DNA from: Pseudonocardia sp. DSM 110487
GTDB lineage: Bacteria > Actinomycetota > Actinomycetes > Mycobacteriales > Pseudonocardiaceae
Length of the DNA stretch: 64,000 bases
Direction: 5' to 3'
Assembly: GCF_019468565.1 (NCBI RefSeq)
Contig: NZ_CP080521.1
Coordinates: forward strand, 3,968,001-4,032,000
The notes under the pieces are model-generated. The model had not been told where the DNA came from, ran no database searches, and was given only the letters and a program-made list of their open reading frames with translations. This document shows, piece by piece, positions 9,191 through 18,600 of the stretch; positions within the stretch are counted from its first letter, which is position 1, and every line of letters begins with the position of its first letter. A program made the translations under genes and the position numbers.

Positions 9191-10714
9191 TTAGTCCTCG
9201 TCGGTCGCTTCGTCCTCGGTCGTTTGGTCGTCGGTTGTGTCGTCATCGGTGGCCTCGGCCTCGGCCTCGGCCTCGGCCTCGGCCTCGGCGTCGGTGTCGG
9301 CGTCGGTGTCGTCGGTCGCGTCGTCATCGGTGGTGTCGTCGGCGGTCCCGTTGGAGGCAGACACGGGGGTGTCAGCGGCATCGGTGGTGGCCGTGCTTTG
9401 CGTCGTGAGTTGGGCTCCCGCCCAGAAGACCAGGGCGAGCACGCCGGCGCACGCTATTGGCAAGAGGAGGTGTGCTCCTGCGCGGGTGGCGGTGGTCTTC
9501 GGAATGGTGCGATGTTGTCCGGTCCGGCCAGGGCGAGGCGGTGCCAGGCGTGCCACTCCTGCTCGCGCGGCGGTGGCCGACTTGGCCACCAGCGCCTCCA
9601 GGGGGCCCTGCCCGAACAGGTACCGCCACGCCGAGGCCAGCACGAGCGCCCCGAGCACCATGAACAGGAACGTCAGCGCAGGCCGGCCGTTCTGGACGCC
9701 AGATGCGAGCAGGATCAGGTGAGCCGAGTACAGCGTGAGTGACATGGCGCCCGCGACGGCGAGCGGCGAAAGCGCCCGGCTGACGGCCTGGATGCGGGTC
9801 AGCAGCAGGGCCGCGCCCAGCACGGCGGCGGCCGAGCCGAGGGTGTGCAGCAGGTCGATCGTGCTGTGCGAATGCGGGGCGGGGAGCGCGAGGTACCACC
9901 ACGAGGATGACCCCTCCGGTTCCCAGAGCAACGCGGAAACCTCGGTCGGGTCGCCCGCAAGGCCGTCCTGTTCGATCAGCCGGGCGAGCCCGCCCATCGG
10001 ATAGAGCAGCACCGCGGACACGGCCCGGGCTGCGAGGGCGAGCGCTGCCCCGCAGCCGAGGAGCAGCCAGGCCAGCCGGGGTGAGCGCAGGTCGAGCCGT
10101 CCGATCGCCAGCCCGACACACAGGTAGGCCAAGAAGACCACGACCGGGTACTCCCCGGTGAGGAACAGCTGGGCGAGCAGCCCGACCGGGTCCTGGAGCA
10201 GTGTGCCGAACGTCGGATCGGTTTCGGTGTAGGGCAGCCCGGCGTCGGCCGTCGCCAGCAGCAGCACCGGGCCCAGGATGGTCGCCGCGGCGGCAACCCC
10301 GAGCAGGATCATCGGTGGGCAACCCAGTAGCGGGATCGCGAGCAGGAACAGCACCGCGTAGAACGGCAGGATCCCGGAGATCCCGTTGGCGCCGCTGAGA
10401 TAGCCGAGCGCGAGGCCGATAGCGCCGATCAGAAGGGCCCGCACCGCGAGCCCGGCCGACACCGCGATGCGCTCCCGGCCGTGGACGCTCCGGCGCCCGC
10501 CGGACAGGAACGCCAGGCTCACCCCGGCGATGAGTACGAAGGTCGTCGCCGCCCGCCCGCCTGCCACTACATGGGCGGTGGTCGGGTTGCCGTTGTCATC
10601 GAGCGTCGCGAAGACGTGCGTCGCCATCATTCCGACAAGCGCGAGCCCTCTGGCCACGTCGACGCCGATGACACGCGGTTGACGAGTGGTAACGGTGGTG
10701 TTGGCGCTGGTCAC
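9191..10714 (-). CDS. Acyltransferase-type multispanning membrane protein (DUF1624/DUF418-like) with acidic repeat tail
   Basis: A 507-residue membrane protein. Its N-terminal motif RVIGVDVARGLALVGMMATH and about ten hydrophobic helices match the heparan-alpha-glucosaminide N-acetyltransferase-like/DUF418 families, which are thought to transfer acyl groups across the membrane. After a last helix (about residues 435-455) comes a low-complexity tail rich in Asp, Thr, Glu and Ala. The tail is encoded partly by six perfect GGCCTC units (plus strand 9251-9286) and derivatives. I chose GTG 10714, which has GGCGGA five bases upstream; the open frame runs back to a TTG at 10831. The acyl acceptor is unknown. 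Confidence 0.78.
   Translation of the reverse strand: MTSANTTVTTRQPRVIGVDVARGLALVGMMATHVFATLDDNGNPTTAHVVAGGRAATTFVLIAGVSLAFLSGGRRSVHGRERIAVSAGLAVRALLIGAIGLALGYLSGANGISGILPFYAVLFLLAIPLLGCPPMILLGVAAAATILGPVLLLATADAGLPYTETDPTFGTLLQDPVGLLAQLFLTGEYPVVVFLAYLCVGLAIGRLDLRSPRLAWLLLGCGAALALAARAVSAVLLYPMGGLARLIEQDGLAGDPTEVSALLWEPEGSSSWWYLALPAPHSHSTIDLLHTLGSAAAVLGAALLLTRIQAVSRALSPLAVAGAMSLTLYSAHLILLASGVQNGRPALTFLFMVLGALVLASAWRYLFGQGPLEALVAKSATAARAGVARLAPPRPGRTGQHRTIPKTTATRAGAHLLLPIACAGVLALVFWAGAQLTTQSTATTDAADTPVSASNGTADDTTDDDATDDTDADTDAEAEAEAEAEAEATDDDTTDDQTTEDEATDED
9251..9310. repeat. Hexanucleotide tandem repeat inside the membrane-protein gene
   Basis: Plus-strand GGCCTC is repeated six times without mismatch (9251-9286), followed by alternating GGCGTC and GGTGTC units to about 9310. 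On the coding strand this gives an alternating Ala-Glu then Asp-Thr/Asp-Ala run. Because the unit is six bases, changes in copy number would alter tail length without shifting the frame. Confidence 0.9.
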
Positions 10715-11472
10715 AGCGTCCGCCGAGGACGGATTCGGTCGTTCGAGTACTCGCGTGGACGACACAGGCGTCACTCCTCGGGCGGCGTCATTCGGCGCGG
10801 TCACTCCGCGGTCGCGCCGCTGAAGGAACAACGTTGCTTTCGATTCCCGGTCAGACCGATGGGGCGGTCCCTACCGTCGCCGGAGCCACCCCCCGTCCTG
10901 CGGGTAGGGACGGTCCTGCACGTGTAGCCCTGGCTTGGGCGAGGCGTGGTCCACGTGCGCGACCTGCTCACCGCGACACTGCTCGGCGGGTCCGATGGGC
11001 GCCGTGTCACTGATGTGCCGGAGTCGGGGTGCACGCCGTACCCGAGAACGAACCGTGGTCCGTCGCCGCTGGCGGGCGCGGTCACCAGTGGCGACTCATC
11101 TGGGCCGTGCCCTGGTGACCGGCACGTTCGCCAACCCGAACCTGCTCGCCGCGTTCCTCGTGCTGCTGTTGCCGCTCGCGGCGGTCGGCTCCTCAGCGCT
11201 CGCCGAGCGCGCCTCGCGCATGCTCGGCACCGGCGTCGTGGTGTGCGGGTATGCGGCGGTGCCGGCGTGGCCGCCTCCAGCGGGAGCAGGTCGAGCCCGA
11301 GGCCCTCACCACGCCGATCCCGGTCGCGGCGCGGTCGAGGGGCGGTGTCGCCTGTAAATGAACCGTTCCCGTGACGACGGTGAAGCGGCCGCACAGCGTT
11401 CACCGCCGCGCAGTACTCATACCCGGACGGGTTGCGGGCGTCACTCGAGTGGGTACTGAGAGGCAGGATCTC
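10715..11472. other. Intergenic stretch with a polymerase remnant and one GC-rich hairpin
   Basis: No intact gene. An inverted repeat GTCCCTACC (10867-10875) / GGTAGGGAC (10903-10911) encloses a 27-base GC-rich loop. An O-antigen-polymerase-like remnant lies at about 11094-11259. The remainder to the pstS start shows nothing I can assign. Whether the hairpin belongs to a 5' leader is unclear because it is about 560 bases from the next intact start. Confidence 0.5.
11094..11259 (+). pseudogene. Remnant of an O-antigen polymerase/ligase (Wzy-like) membrane protein
   Basis: In frame, the segment LVTGTFANPNLLAAFLVLLL followed by PLAAVGSSALAERASRML matches the characteristic GTFxNPNxxAAFL motif and following helix of Wzy/O-antigen ligase family proteins. 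Only about 55 residues are recognisable and both ends fade into unrelated sequence. It is a small internal fragment of a once larger gene. Confidence 0.5.
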
Positions 11473-12615
11473 GTGCTTGGCTCGGTCGATGATGGTGTCC
11501 CGGTGCTCCGCACGCGTAGTGCGCGCCTGCGTCGCATCCTGATGCCGCTACTGATCGTGATCGTGGTCGGGATCGTGGCGCTGCTGCTGACCGGCCGCGG
11601 CCAACAGACCCAGATCATCGGGGCCGGGTCGACGTTGGCCCAGCCGCTGGTCGAGCGGTCGGCCGCGGCGTTTCGCAGCGTCCAGGCCGCGGACAACCCG
11701 TCCCGCGTGGCGCAGACCGGGAACGACTGGATGCTGGACGGTTCGGGGATCCAGTACGAGCCGGTGGGTTCGCTCGGCGGCATAATGCGGCTGGCCGATC
11801 CCGAGGTCGACTTCGCGGTGTCGGACTACCCGCTCTCGACCGAGGGCCTGGCTCAGCTCGGAGCAGCGCAGTCGCCGATCGCGTTGGGCGCGGTGGCGGT
11901 CGTGCACAACCTGGACCTGCCGGCCGGGCAGACCCTTCGGCTGGACGCCCCCACCGTGGCGCGCATCTACCTGGGGCAGACCACTCGGTGGAACGACCCG
12001 GCGATCACCGCGCTCAACCCTGGCCTCGCCCTGCCAGAACTCGACATCACCGCGGTGCACCGCAGCGATGGCTCCGGCTCGACGTACGGGTTCACCGGCT
12101 ACCTCAGCGCCGGGAGCCCGGACTGGGCCGGGGGTCCGGGAGCCGGCAACCAGATCAGCTGGCCGACCGGTACCGGTGCCGAGCGCACCAGCGGGTTGAT
12201 CGACGCTGTCCGCGGCACCCCCGGTGCGATCGGGTACGTCGAGCAGGGCCAGGCGCAGCGCGCCGGCCTGCGAATCGCCGCGCTGGGCAACGCCGCCGGT
12301 CAGTTCACGGTGCCCGGCGGAGCCACCATGCTGGCCGCGGTCGCAGGCCACGACTGGTCCGGGCGCGACGACTACGTCACGCCACTGAGCACGGCCGACG
12401 ACCCGCAGGCCTATCCGATGACGGTGGCCATCTACGCGGTGGTGAAGCGCAGTCCCCAGTTCCGCGAGGACACCGAGCGGACGCTGCGCTACCTCGCCTT
12501 CGTGATGGGGGAGTACGACGGCGCCGCCCAGGACCTGGGCTACCTGCCGCTGCCCCCTGCTGCCTCGCAAGCGGTTCAGGCCTACTGGACGACCGCGCTG
12601 ACCCCCGGCGCCTGA
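11473..12615 (+). CDS. PstS-like phosphate-binding protein, membrane-anchored
   Basis: A 380-residue protein with one N-terminal transmembrane segment (LMPLLIVIVVGIVALLL), then a PstS-type periplasmic binding domain: the phosphate-loop region IIGAGSTLAQPLVERSAAAF, DFAVSDYPLS, and HRSDGSGSTYGFTGYLS are typical. It should bind extracellular phosphate. I chose GTG 11473, which has AGGCAGGA five bases upstream; in-frame GTGs at 11371 and 11449 are alternatives. It lacks the usual lipobox and is not followed by pstCAB. A Na/Pi cotransporter gene follows 33 bases later instead, so the two are probably co-expressed. Confidence 0.82.
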   Translation: MLGSVDDGVPVLRTRSARLRRILMPLLIVIVVGIVALLLTGRGQQTQIIGAGSTLAQPLVERSAAAFRSVQAADNPSRVAQTGNDWMLDGSGIQYEPVGSLGGIMRLADPEVDFAVSDYPLSTEGLAQLGAAQSPIALGAVAVVHNLDLPAGQTLRLDAPTVARIYLGQTTRWNDPAITALNPGLALPELDITAVHRSDGSGSTYGFTGYLSAGSPDWAGGPGAGNQISWPTGTGAERTSGLIDAVRGTPGAIGYVEQGQAQRAGLRIAALGNAAGQFTVPGGATMLAAVAGHDWSGRDDYVTPLSTADDPQAYPMTVAIYAVVKRSPQFREDTERTLRYLAFVMGEYDGAAQDLGYLPLPPAASQAVQAYWTTALTPGA

Positions 12616-12648
12616 CCGGATCGGTACCCCTCGCCGAGAGGAAGTGGG

Positions 12649-14325
12649 ATGGAAGTCGACGTCTTCAAGGAGATCCTGGTCCCGGTCGTCGGGGGTCTTG
12701 GCATCTTCCTGCTCGGCCTGGAGTTCATGGACCGCGGCATCCAGTCGCTGTCGGTGAACAAGATGCGCGCGCTACTGGCCAGGATGGCCGGCAGCCCGCT
12801 CAAGGGAGTGGTCGCCGGGACCGTCATCACGGGGGTCATCCAGTCGTCCACCGCGATGACGGTGATGACGGTCGGGTTGGTCAACACCGGCGTGCTGGGC
12901 CTGCGCGGGGCCATCGGCGTGATCATGGGTGCCAACATCGGCACCACGCTCGGCAACGGTCTGATCGCGTTGCCGTTGGGTCCGCTCGGCCTGCTGTTCG
13001 GCGGGATCTTCGCCACCGTGTACTGCTTCGCGAAGTCGGACCGGCTGAAGAACATCGCGCTCGCTGCGATGGGGTTCGCGCTGATCTTCTACGGCCTGAA
13101 CCTGATGACCGGCGGCCTCAAGCCGCTGCGCCAGCTGCCGGAAGTGATGGCGATCATCTCGGGCCTGGACTCCTCGACGTTCATCGGGGTGGTCTCCTGC
13201 GCGATCATCGCCGCGCTCATCACCGCGTTGATCCACTCCTCATCGGCAACCATCGGCATCGTGATGGGCCTGGGGGCGGCGGGCGTCCTGGACTGGCAGA
13301 CCGCCATCGCCTTCGCGATCGGGGCCGACCTCGGCACGACCATCACCTCGTGGATCGCCTCGCTGAACCTGTCCAAGAACGCCAAGCGCACGGCCTACGC
13401 GCACATTGCGTTCAACTTCATCGGGGTCTGCGTCGTGCTGGCCCTGTTCTTCCCGGCGATCCAGGTCCTCACCTGGGTCATGGGCTTCTTCGGCGGGGAT
13501 CCGGGTGTTCCGGTCGTCGTGGACGGGCAGGAGACGTTCCCGTTGGTCCCGGTTGCGGTGGGACTCTTCTCGATCTTCTTCAACGTCTTCAACGTGCTGC
13601 TGTTGTTCCCGTTCGTCAACGTCTTCGAGCGAGTCCTCAGGCGCATCGGGCACTCCGTCGAGGAGGACCTGGAGGACTACTCGGTGCCCCGGTACCTCGA
13701 TCGCAAGGTGCTCGACGACTTCAACCGGGCGGTCCCGGCGATGCGGCAGGAGGTCGCGCGCGCATTGGGGGCCGGGCAGGTGTTCCTCGACATCGCACGG
13801 GACAAGAAGGGGGCCCCGAGGAAGCCCGCCGAGCTTCACGCGGCGCTCGACGAGCTGTCCCGCGAGATCCGCGCGTACTCGGCGCAGCTGTTCAAGGAGG
13901 ATCTGTCGCGCCGGCAGATGGACCTGGTGGCCAGCATGATCGAGGAGGCCGACTTCACCGGCTCGCTGACCGAGTCGCTGCACCAGATCGCCCGGCGTGT
14001 CCGGCGTGAGCAGTTCAGCCCGGCCGGGCGAACCATCCTCGACGAGGGCGTCGGTCACCTGGAGCAGAAGTTGTCGGCCCTGATCGCCGACGCAGGCCCC
14101 GGGACCGACGTGTTGATGGGCGAGCCTGCGGCGATGGGTCAGGCCGAGTTCGAGGCCATGCGCTGGCGGGTGATCGACGCCGAAGACGTCCCGGCCACCG
14201 AGAAGGGCGCCCTACTGGCGCTGATCGGGTCGATGGAGCGTGCCGAGAGCTTGATCGACCGGATCCGCCAGGAGCGGTTGTCGGTCGATCGTGCTCAGGC
14301 CGACGTGCTCGCAGGCGCGCCCTGA
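12649..14325 (+). CDS. Na+/phosphate cotransporter family protein (NptA/YjbB type) with PhoU-like tail
   Basis: A 558-residue membrane protein. It carries the two inverted family repeats with their signature motifs (IQSSTAMTVMTVG at about residue 63 and IHSSSATIGIVMG at about residue 197). After the last membrane segment (about residue 330) comes a helical cytoplasmic domain of about 220 residues resembling PhoU, as in YjbB-type proteins. It is expected to move phosphate across the membrane coupled to sodium. ATG 12649 follows a GAGAGGAAG ribosome-binding site. The upstream PstS-like gene supports a role in phosphate handling. Confidence 0.9.
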   Translation: MEVDVFKEILVPVVGGLGIFLLGLEFMDRGIQSLSVNKMRALLARMAGSPLKGVVAGTVITGVIQSSTAMTVMTVGLVNTGVLGLRGAIGVIMGANIGTTLGNGLIALPLGPLGLLFGGIFATVYCFAKSDRLKNIALAAMGFALIFYGLNLMTGGLKPLRQLPEVMAIISGLDSSTFIGVVSCAIIAALITALIHSSSATIGIVMGLGAAGVLDWQTAIAFAIGADLGTTITSWIASLNLSKNAKRTAYAHIAFNFIGVCVVLALFFPAIQVLTWVMGFFGGDPGVPVVVDGQETFPLVPVAVGLFSIFFNVFNVLLLFPFVNVFERVLRRIGHSVEEDLEDYSVPRYLDRKVLDDFNRAVPAMRQEVARALGAGQVFLDIARDKKGAPRKPAELHAALDELSREIRAYSAQLFKEDLSRRQMDLVASMIEEADFTGSLTESLHQIARRVRREQFSPAGRTILDEGVGHLEQKLSALIADAGPGTDVLMGEPAAMGQAEFEAMRWRVIDAEDVPATEKGALLALIGSMERAESLIDRIRQERLSVDRAQADVLAGAP

Positions 14326-14348
14326 CCAACCGGTCGCCCACCGGGAGT

Positions 14349-15680
14349 TCAGTCGCCTGCCACCGCGATCTCGGGGAGCGCGGGCCGGTGCAGCCACGCG
14401 GTGAAGAATGCCGTGAGGTCCCCATCGGTGTGCCGGCCGGCCAGCTGGACGAACTGCGCGGTGGTCACCGTCGCGTGCCGGTGCCGTGCCGTCCAGTCTC
14501 GCAGCAGTGCGAAGAAGCGGTCGTCGCCGATCCGCAGGCGCAGCGCGTGCAGTGCCAGCGCGCCGCGCTTGTAGACGCGCTCGTCGAACATCCGGGCCGG
14601 GCCGGGGTCGGCGAGGACGAGGTCGGCAGGCTTCGCCGCTAGGTGCGCGTGCCACTGCCGGGCGTGCGCCGCGGCGGCCCGTCCGCCCGAGGCCTCCGAC
14701 CACAGCCATTCCGCGTACGTCGCGAAGCCTTCGTTCAGCCAGATGTGGCGCCAGTCGGCGATCGTGAGGCTGTTGCCGAACCACTGGTGCGTCAGCTCGT
14801 GCACGACGAGCCGCTCGTGGGTGCGCCGTCCGTCGATGTGGTTCGCCCCGAAGATCGACATGCCCTGGGCCTCGATCGGGACGTCCAGCTCGTCGTCGGT
14901 GACGACGAGCTGGTAGTTGGCGAACGGATAGGGGCCGAAGAAGCCCTCCAGCGTCGTCAAGATCGCGGGATGGCGGCCGAGGTCGCGGGCGGCGTTCTTG
15001 CGCAGCCGGGCCGGGAGCAGCGCCACCTGGTGGACCGGGCCGGCGGCGAGCACGACCTCGTCGTAGCGTCCGATCTGCACGCTGACCAGGTACGACGCCG
15101 TGGGCTCCGCGCGCTCGTACACCCATGTCCTCGTGCCGGCGGATCGGCGCCGCGCGGTGAGCACACCGGTGGCGGCGACGGTGTAGGGCGCCGCTGTGGT
15201 CACGGCGATGCGGTAGCTCGCCTTGTCCGATGGGTGGTCGTTGCACGGGAACCAGGACGGCGCGCCGATGGGCTGGCTCGCGACGAGCGCGCCGTCGGTC
15301 AGCTCGTCCCAGCCGACGTCGCCCCACCGGCTGGAGATCGGTGTGGGGTTGCCGACGTAGCGCACCTCGACGGTGAACCGGCCCGTGACCGGGCGGGCCG
15401 GCGTGACGTGCAGCTTGCCGCCCCGCTGGCCGAACTTCGCCGGCTTGCCGTCGACGGTCACCCGCGGCACGCGGAACGCTGTCAGGTCGAGGCTGAACCG
15501 GCTCAGCGGCGCGTCGGCCACGGCGGTGAGCACCGCCCGTCCGGCGAGCCGGTTGGCCGCGAGCTTGTAGTCGATGTCCAGGTCGTAGTGCTCGACCCGG
15601 TACCCACCGTTGCCATGCGCCGGCAGGTACGGGTCGCCCGACTGGGCTGCGCCCGCCGTCGGTTTGCGGTTCAACCCCAC
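14349..15680 (-). CDS. M1-family zinc metallopeptidase
   Basis: A 443-residue aminopeptidase-like enzyme. The zinc site is intact: HELTHQWFGN followed after 18 residues by the third ligand in NEGFATYAE. The usual GAMEN exopeptidase motif is replaced by EAQGMSIFG, as in short actinobacterial M1 proteins. There is no signal peptide. The GTG start at 15680 overlaps the 3' end of the Pls/PosA synthetase gene, so the two are translationally coupled. M1-type enzymes next to Pls synthetases are known to degrade epsilon-poly-lysine-like polymers, so a role in product hydrolysis or self-protection is a reasonable inference. Confidence 0.88.
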   Translation of the reverse strand: MGLNRKPTAGAAQSGDPYLPAHGNGGYRVEHYDLDIDYKLAANRLAGRAVLTAVADAPLSRFSLDLTAFRVPRVTVDGKPAKFGQRGGKLHVTPARPVTGRFTVEVRYVGNPTPISSRWGDVGWDELTDGALVASQPIGAPSWFPCNDHPSDKASYRIAVTTAAPYTVAATGVLTARRRSAGTRTWVYERAEPTASYLVSVQIGRYDEVVLAAGPVHQVALLPARLRKNAARDLGRHPAILTTLEGFFGPYPFANYQLVVTDDELDVPIEAQGMSIFGANHIDGRRTHERLVVHELTHQWFGNSLTIADWRHIWLNEGFATYAEWLWSEASGGRAAAAHARQWHAHLAAKPADLVLADPGPARMFDERVYKRGALALHALRLRIGDDRFFALLRDWTARHRHATVTTAQFVQLAGRHTDGDLTAFFTAWLHRPALPEIAVAGD

Positions 15681-18600
15681 GTCGTGATCGGGTTGCCCAG
15701 CCAGCGGGTCGCTGCCGGGACGGTGTCGCCGCGGGTGACCAGCGAGCCGGGTCCGACGGTCGTACCCGCACCGATGCCCGCGCCCGGGAGGATGATCCCG
15801 TTGGGCCCGAGTGTGGCGCCCTTGTCGATCCGGACCTCGTCCATGCTCATGATCCGATCATGGAACAGGTGGGTCTGTACAACGCAGCCCCGGTTCACGG
15901 TGGCGCCGTCGCCGAGCAGCACGAGGTCGGGCTCGGGCAGCCAGTAGGTCTCCAGCCACACGCCGCGCCCGATGCTCGCGCCCATCGTCTCCAGCCAGGC
16001 CGTGAGCACTGGGGTGCCGCCGGCCGGCCCGATCAGCCACGGCACCGCCAGCACCTCGACGAACGTGTCGGCCAGCTCGTTGCGCCACACGAACGAGCTC
16101 CACAGCGGGTGCTCCACCGGCCGGAACCGCCCCACGAGCAGCCACTTCATCCCGGTCGTCAGGGCGGCGGCCGTGATGCCCGCGGCGAGCAGCAGCGGGC
16201 CGGCCAGCAGTGCGGCGACCACGAACCCTGCGGCGGAGTGGATCGCCACCAGCTGCCCGACGACCAGCACGGCGAGCGCGACGGAGCACATCACCGGCAC
16301 CACGCGGCACAGCTCGATCAACCCACGGGCGATCTTCAGCCGGCGCGGCGGGTGGAAGGTGCGGCTCGTGTCGCCCTTCTCGACCGTCCTGAACAGCGGC
16401 ATCGGCGGCAGACCGAGCCACGACGAACCCTTCTTCGCCTTCCGCGGTGTCGCGGAGAGCACGCCGACCAGCCCGCGGTTGGGCACCGAGCGGCCCGGCG
16501 CCGTCATCCCGGAGTTGCCGAGGAACGCCTGCTTGCCGACCCGCGACGGCGCCACGCGCATCCAACCGCCCGAGAGCTCGTAGGTGCCGACCATGGTGTC
16601 GTCGGCGAGGAACGCGCCGTCAGCGACGGTGGTCATCTTCGGCAACGCGATCACCGTCGACGCCTCCACGTCGCGGCCGACCTTCGCGCCGAGCAGTCGC
16701 AGCCACGCGGCCGTGAACTGGCTGGAGTACAGCGGGAACAGGCCGGTGCGGGCCATGCCCATCAGTCGTTCCGTGGTCCAGACCTGCCAGCCGGCGCGGC
16801 TGTGCACCGGGTGGAAGCCCTCGACCATGCCGATTCCGAGCAGGCGCACCCCGGCCACCACGAGCGCCGCGTACGTCAGCAGGTACGCCAGCGTCGCGGG
16901 GGCGACCATGAGCAGCGCCCCGCCCGTCGCTTCCGCGGGTGACGCCGTGCCGGCGACCCCGGCCGCGACGATCACGAGTGCCGGCAGTGCCGCCACCACC
17001 GGGACCAGCCCGAGCAGCATCGACGTCGCCCCGTAGGCGAGCGTCCACGAGCGCGAGTGCGCCGGGCGGGTCGACGGCCAGTGCACGTCGCTCTTGCCGG
17101 TGCGCTCCGCGGGCGAGCCCGCCCAGCGCTGGCCCGCGGGGACGGCGCCGTGCACCGTCGACCCCGCGGCGATCTCGGAGCCCTTGCCGATCCGCGTGCC
17201 CGGCAGCAGCGTGCTGCGGGAGCCGACGGTGGCCTCGGCGCCGATGCGGATCTTGCCGATGTGCACGACGTCACCGTCGACCCAGTGGCCCGCGAGGTCC
17301 ACCTCCGGCTCCACCGCCGCACCGCGCCCGATCTTGAGCAGGCCCGTCACGGGAGGGGCCGAGTGCAGGTCGACGTCCTTGCCGATCTTCGCGCCGAGCG
17401 CGCGGGCGTAGCGAGTGGTCCACGACGCGCCGGAGACGCCGGTCGCGCCGGACATCTCGGCGAGGCGGGTGGCCGCCCACAGCCGCACGTGCACCGAGCC
17501 GCCACGCGGGTAGCTGCCGGGACGCACGCCGCGCAGCAGCAGCCGGGCGCCGCCCGCCGCGATACCGATCCGCCCGGCCGGGCTGAACAGCAGAAGCCAC
17601 GCCGCCGCGAGCGTCCACCACGGCGCTGTAGGCATCCAAGCGGTGGGTGCCCAGGGGACCGCGACGGCGGCGACTGTCGAGATCGCGGCGGCGACGCTCG
17701 CCCAGCGCAGGCCGACCAGCGCCAGCATCGGCGCCATGAGCAGTCCCTGCGCGAGCGCCGCGCGGCGTGGCGTCGGCGTGACGTCGCGCCGCTCGCTCCT
17801 GGTCGCGGTCAGCGAATCCAGCCGGGCCGCGAGTGCCCCGAGCTTCGGGTGCAGGTAGAGGTCGTTGACCGACACCTGCGGGTGCCGGGTGCGGATCCGC
17901 GCCACCAGCTGCGCCGCGGTGAGGCTGCCGCCGCCGTGGCTGAAGAAGTCGGCCTTCGGGTCGGTCACCGGCACGCCGAGGATCTCCGCCCAGCCCTCGG
18001 CCAGCCAGCCCTCGGTGGGGGTCAGCAGGCCCGCGGCGACGGGGTCGAGCCCGCTCGCCGACGGTAGTGGCCACGGCAGCGCGCCCCGATCGACCTTGCC
18101 CGACGTGCGCGTCGGCAGGTCGTCGACCACAGCGAGCAGCGGCACGAGCGCGGCGGGGAGTCGATCGCGCAGCGCGAGCGCCGCGGCGTCGGGGTCCAGC
18201 TCGCCTTCCGGCACCACGTACCCCACCAGCACCTGGTTGCCGGCCCGGGTGCGGCGCACGGCCGCCGCCGCGCCGCGGACGCCGGGCAGCGTGAGCAGCG
18301 CGGCGTCGACCTCGCCCAGCTCGATGCGTCGCCCGCCGAGCTTGACCTGCTCGTCGGCGCGCCCAAGGAACACCAGTCCGGCCTCGTCGGCGCGGACGAC
18401 GTCGCCGCTGCGGTAGGCGCGCTCCCAGCCGAGCGAGGGCAGAGGGGCGTACTTCGCGGCGTCCTTCTCGGTGTCGAGGTAGCGGGCGAGCCCGACCCCG
18501 CCGATTACCAGCTCGCCCTTCTCGCCCATCGCGACCGGCTCGCCCGCGCCGTCGACGACGGCGAGCGCCCACCCGTCGAGCGGCAGCCCGATCCGGACCG

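Noticed and set aside
9158..9742. Gly/Val-rich plus-strand frame with a GLGLGLGVGVGV run
   Set aside because: It is the complementary reading of the hexanucleotide repeat inside the minus-strand acyltransferase-like gene.
10867..10911. GC-rich hairpin considered as a riboswitch leader for the PstS-like gene
   Set aside because: It is about 560 bases from the chosen start, with a polymerase remnant between, and I could not match it to a known riboswitch class.
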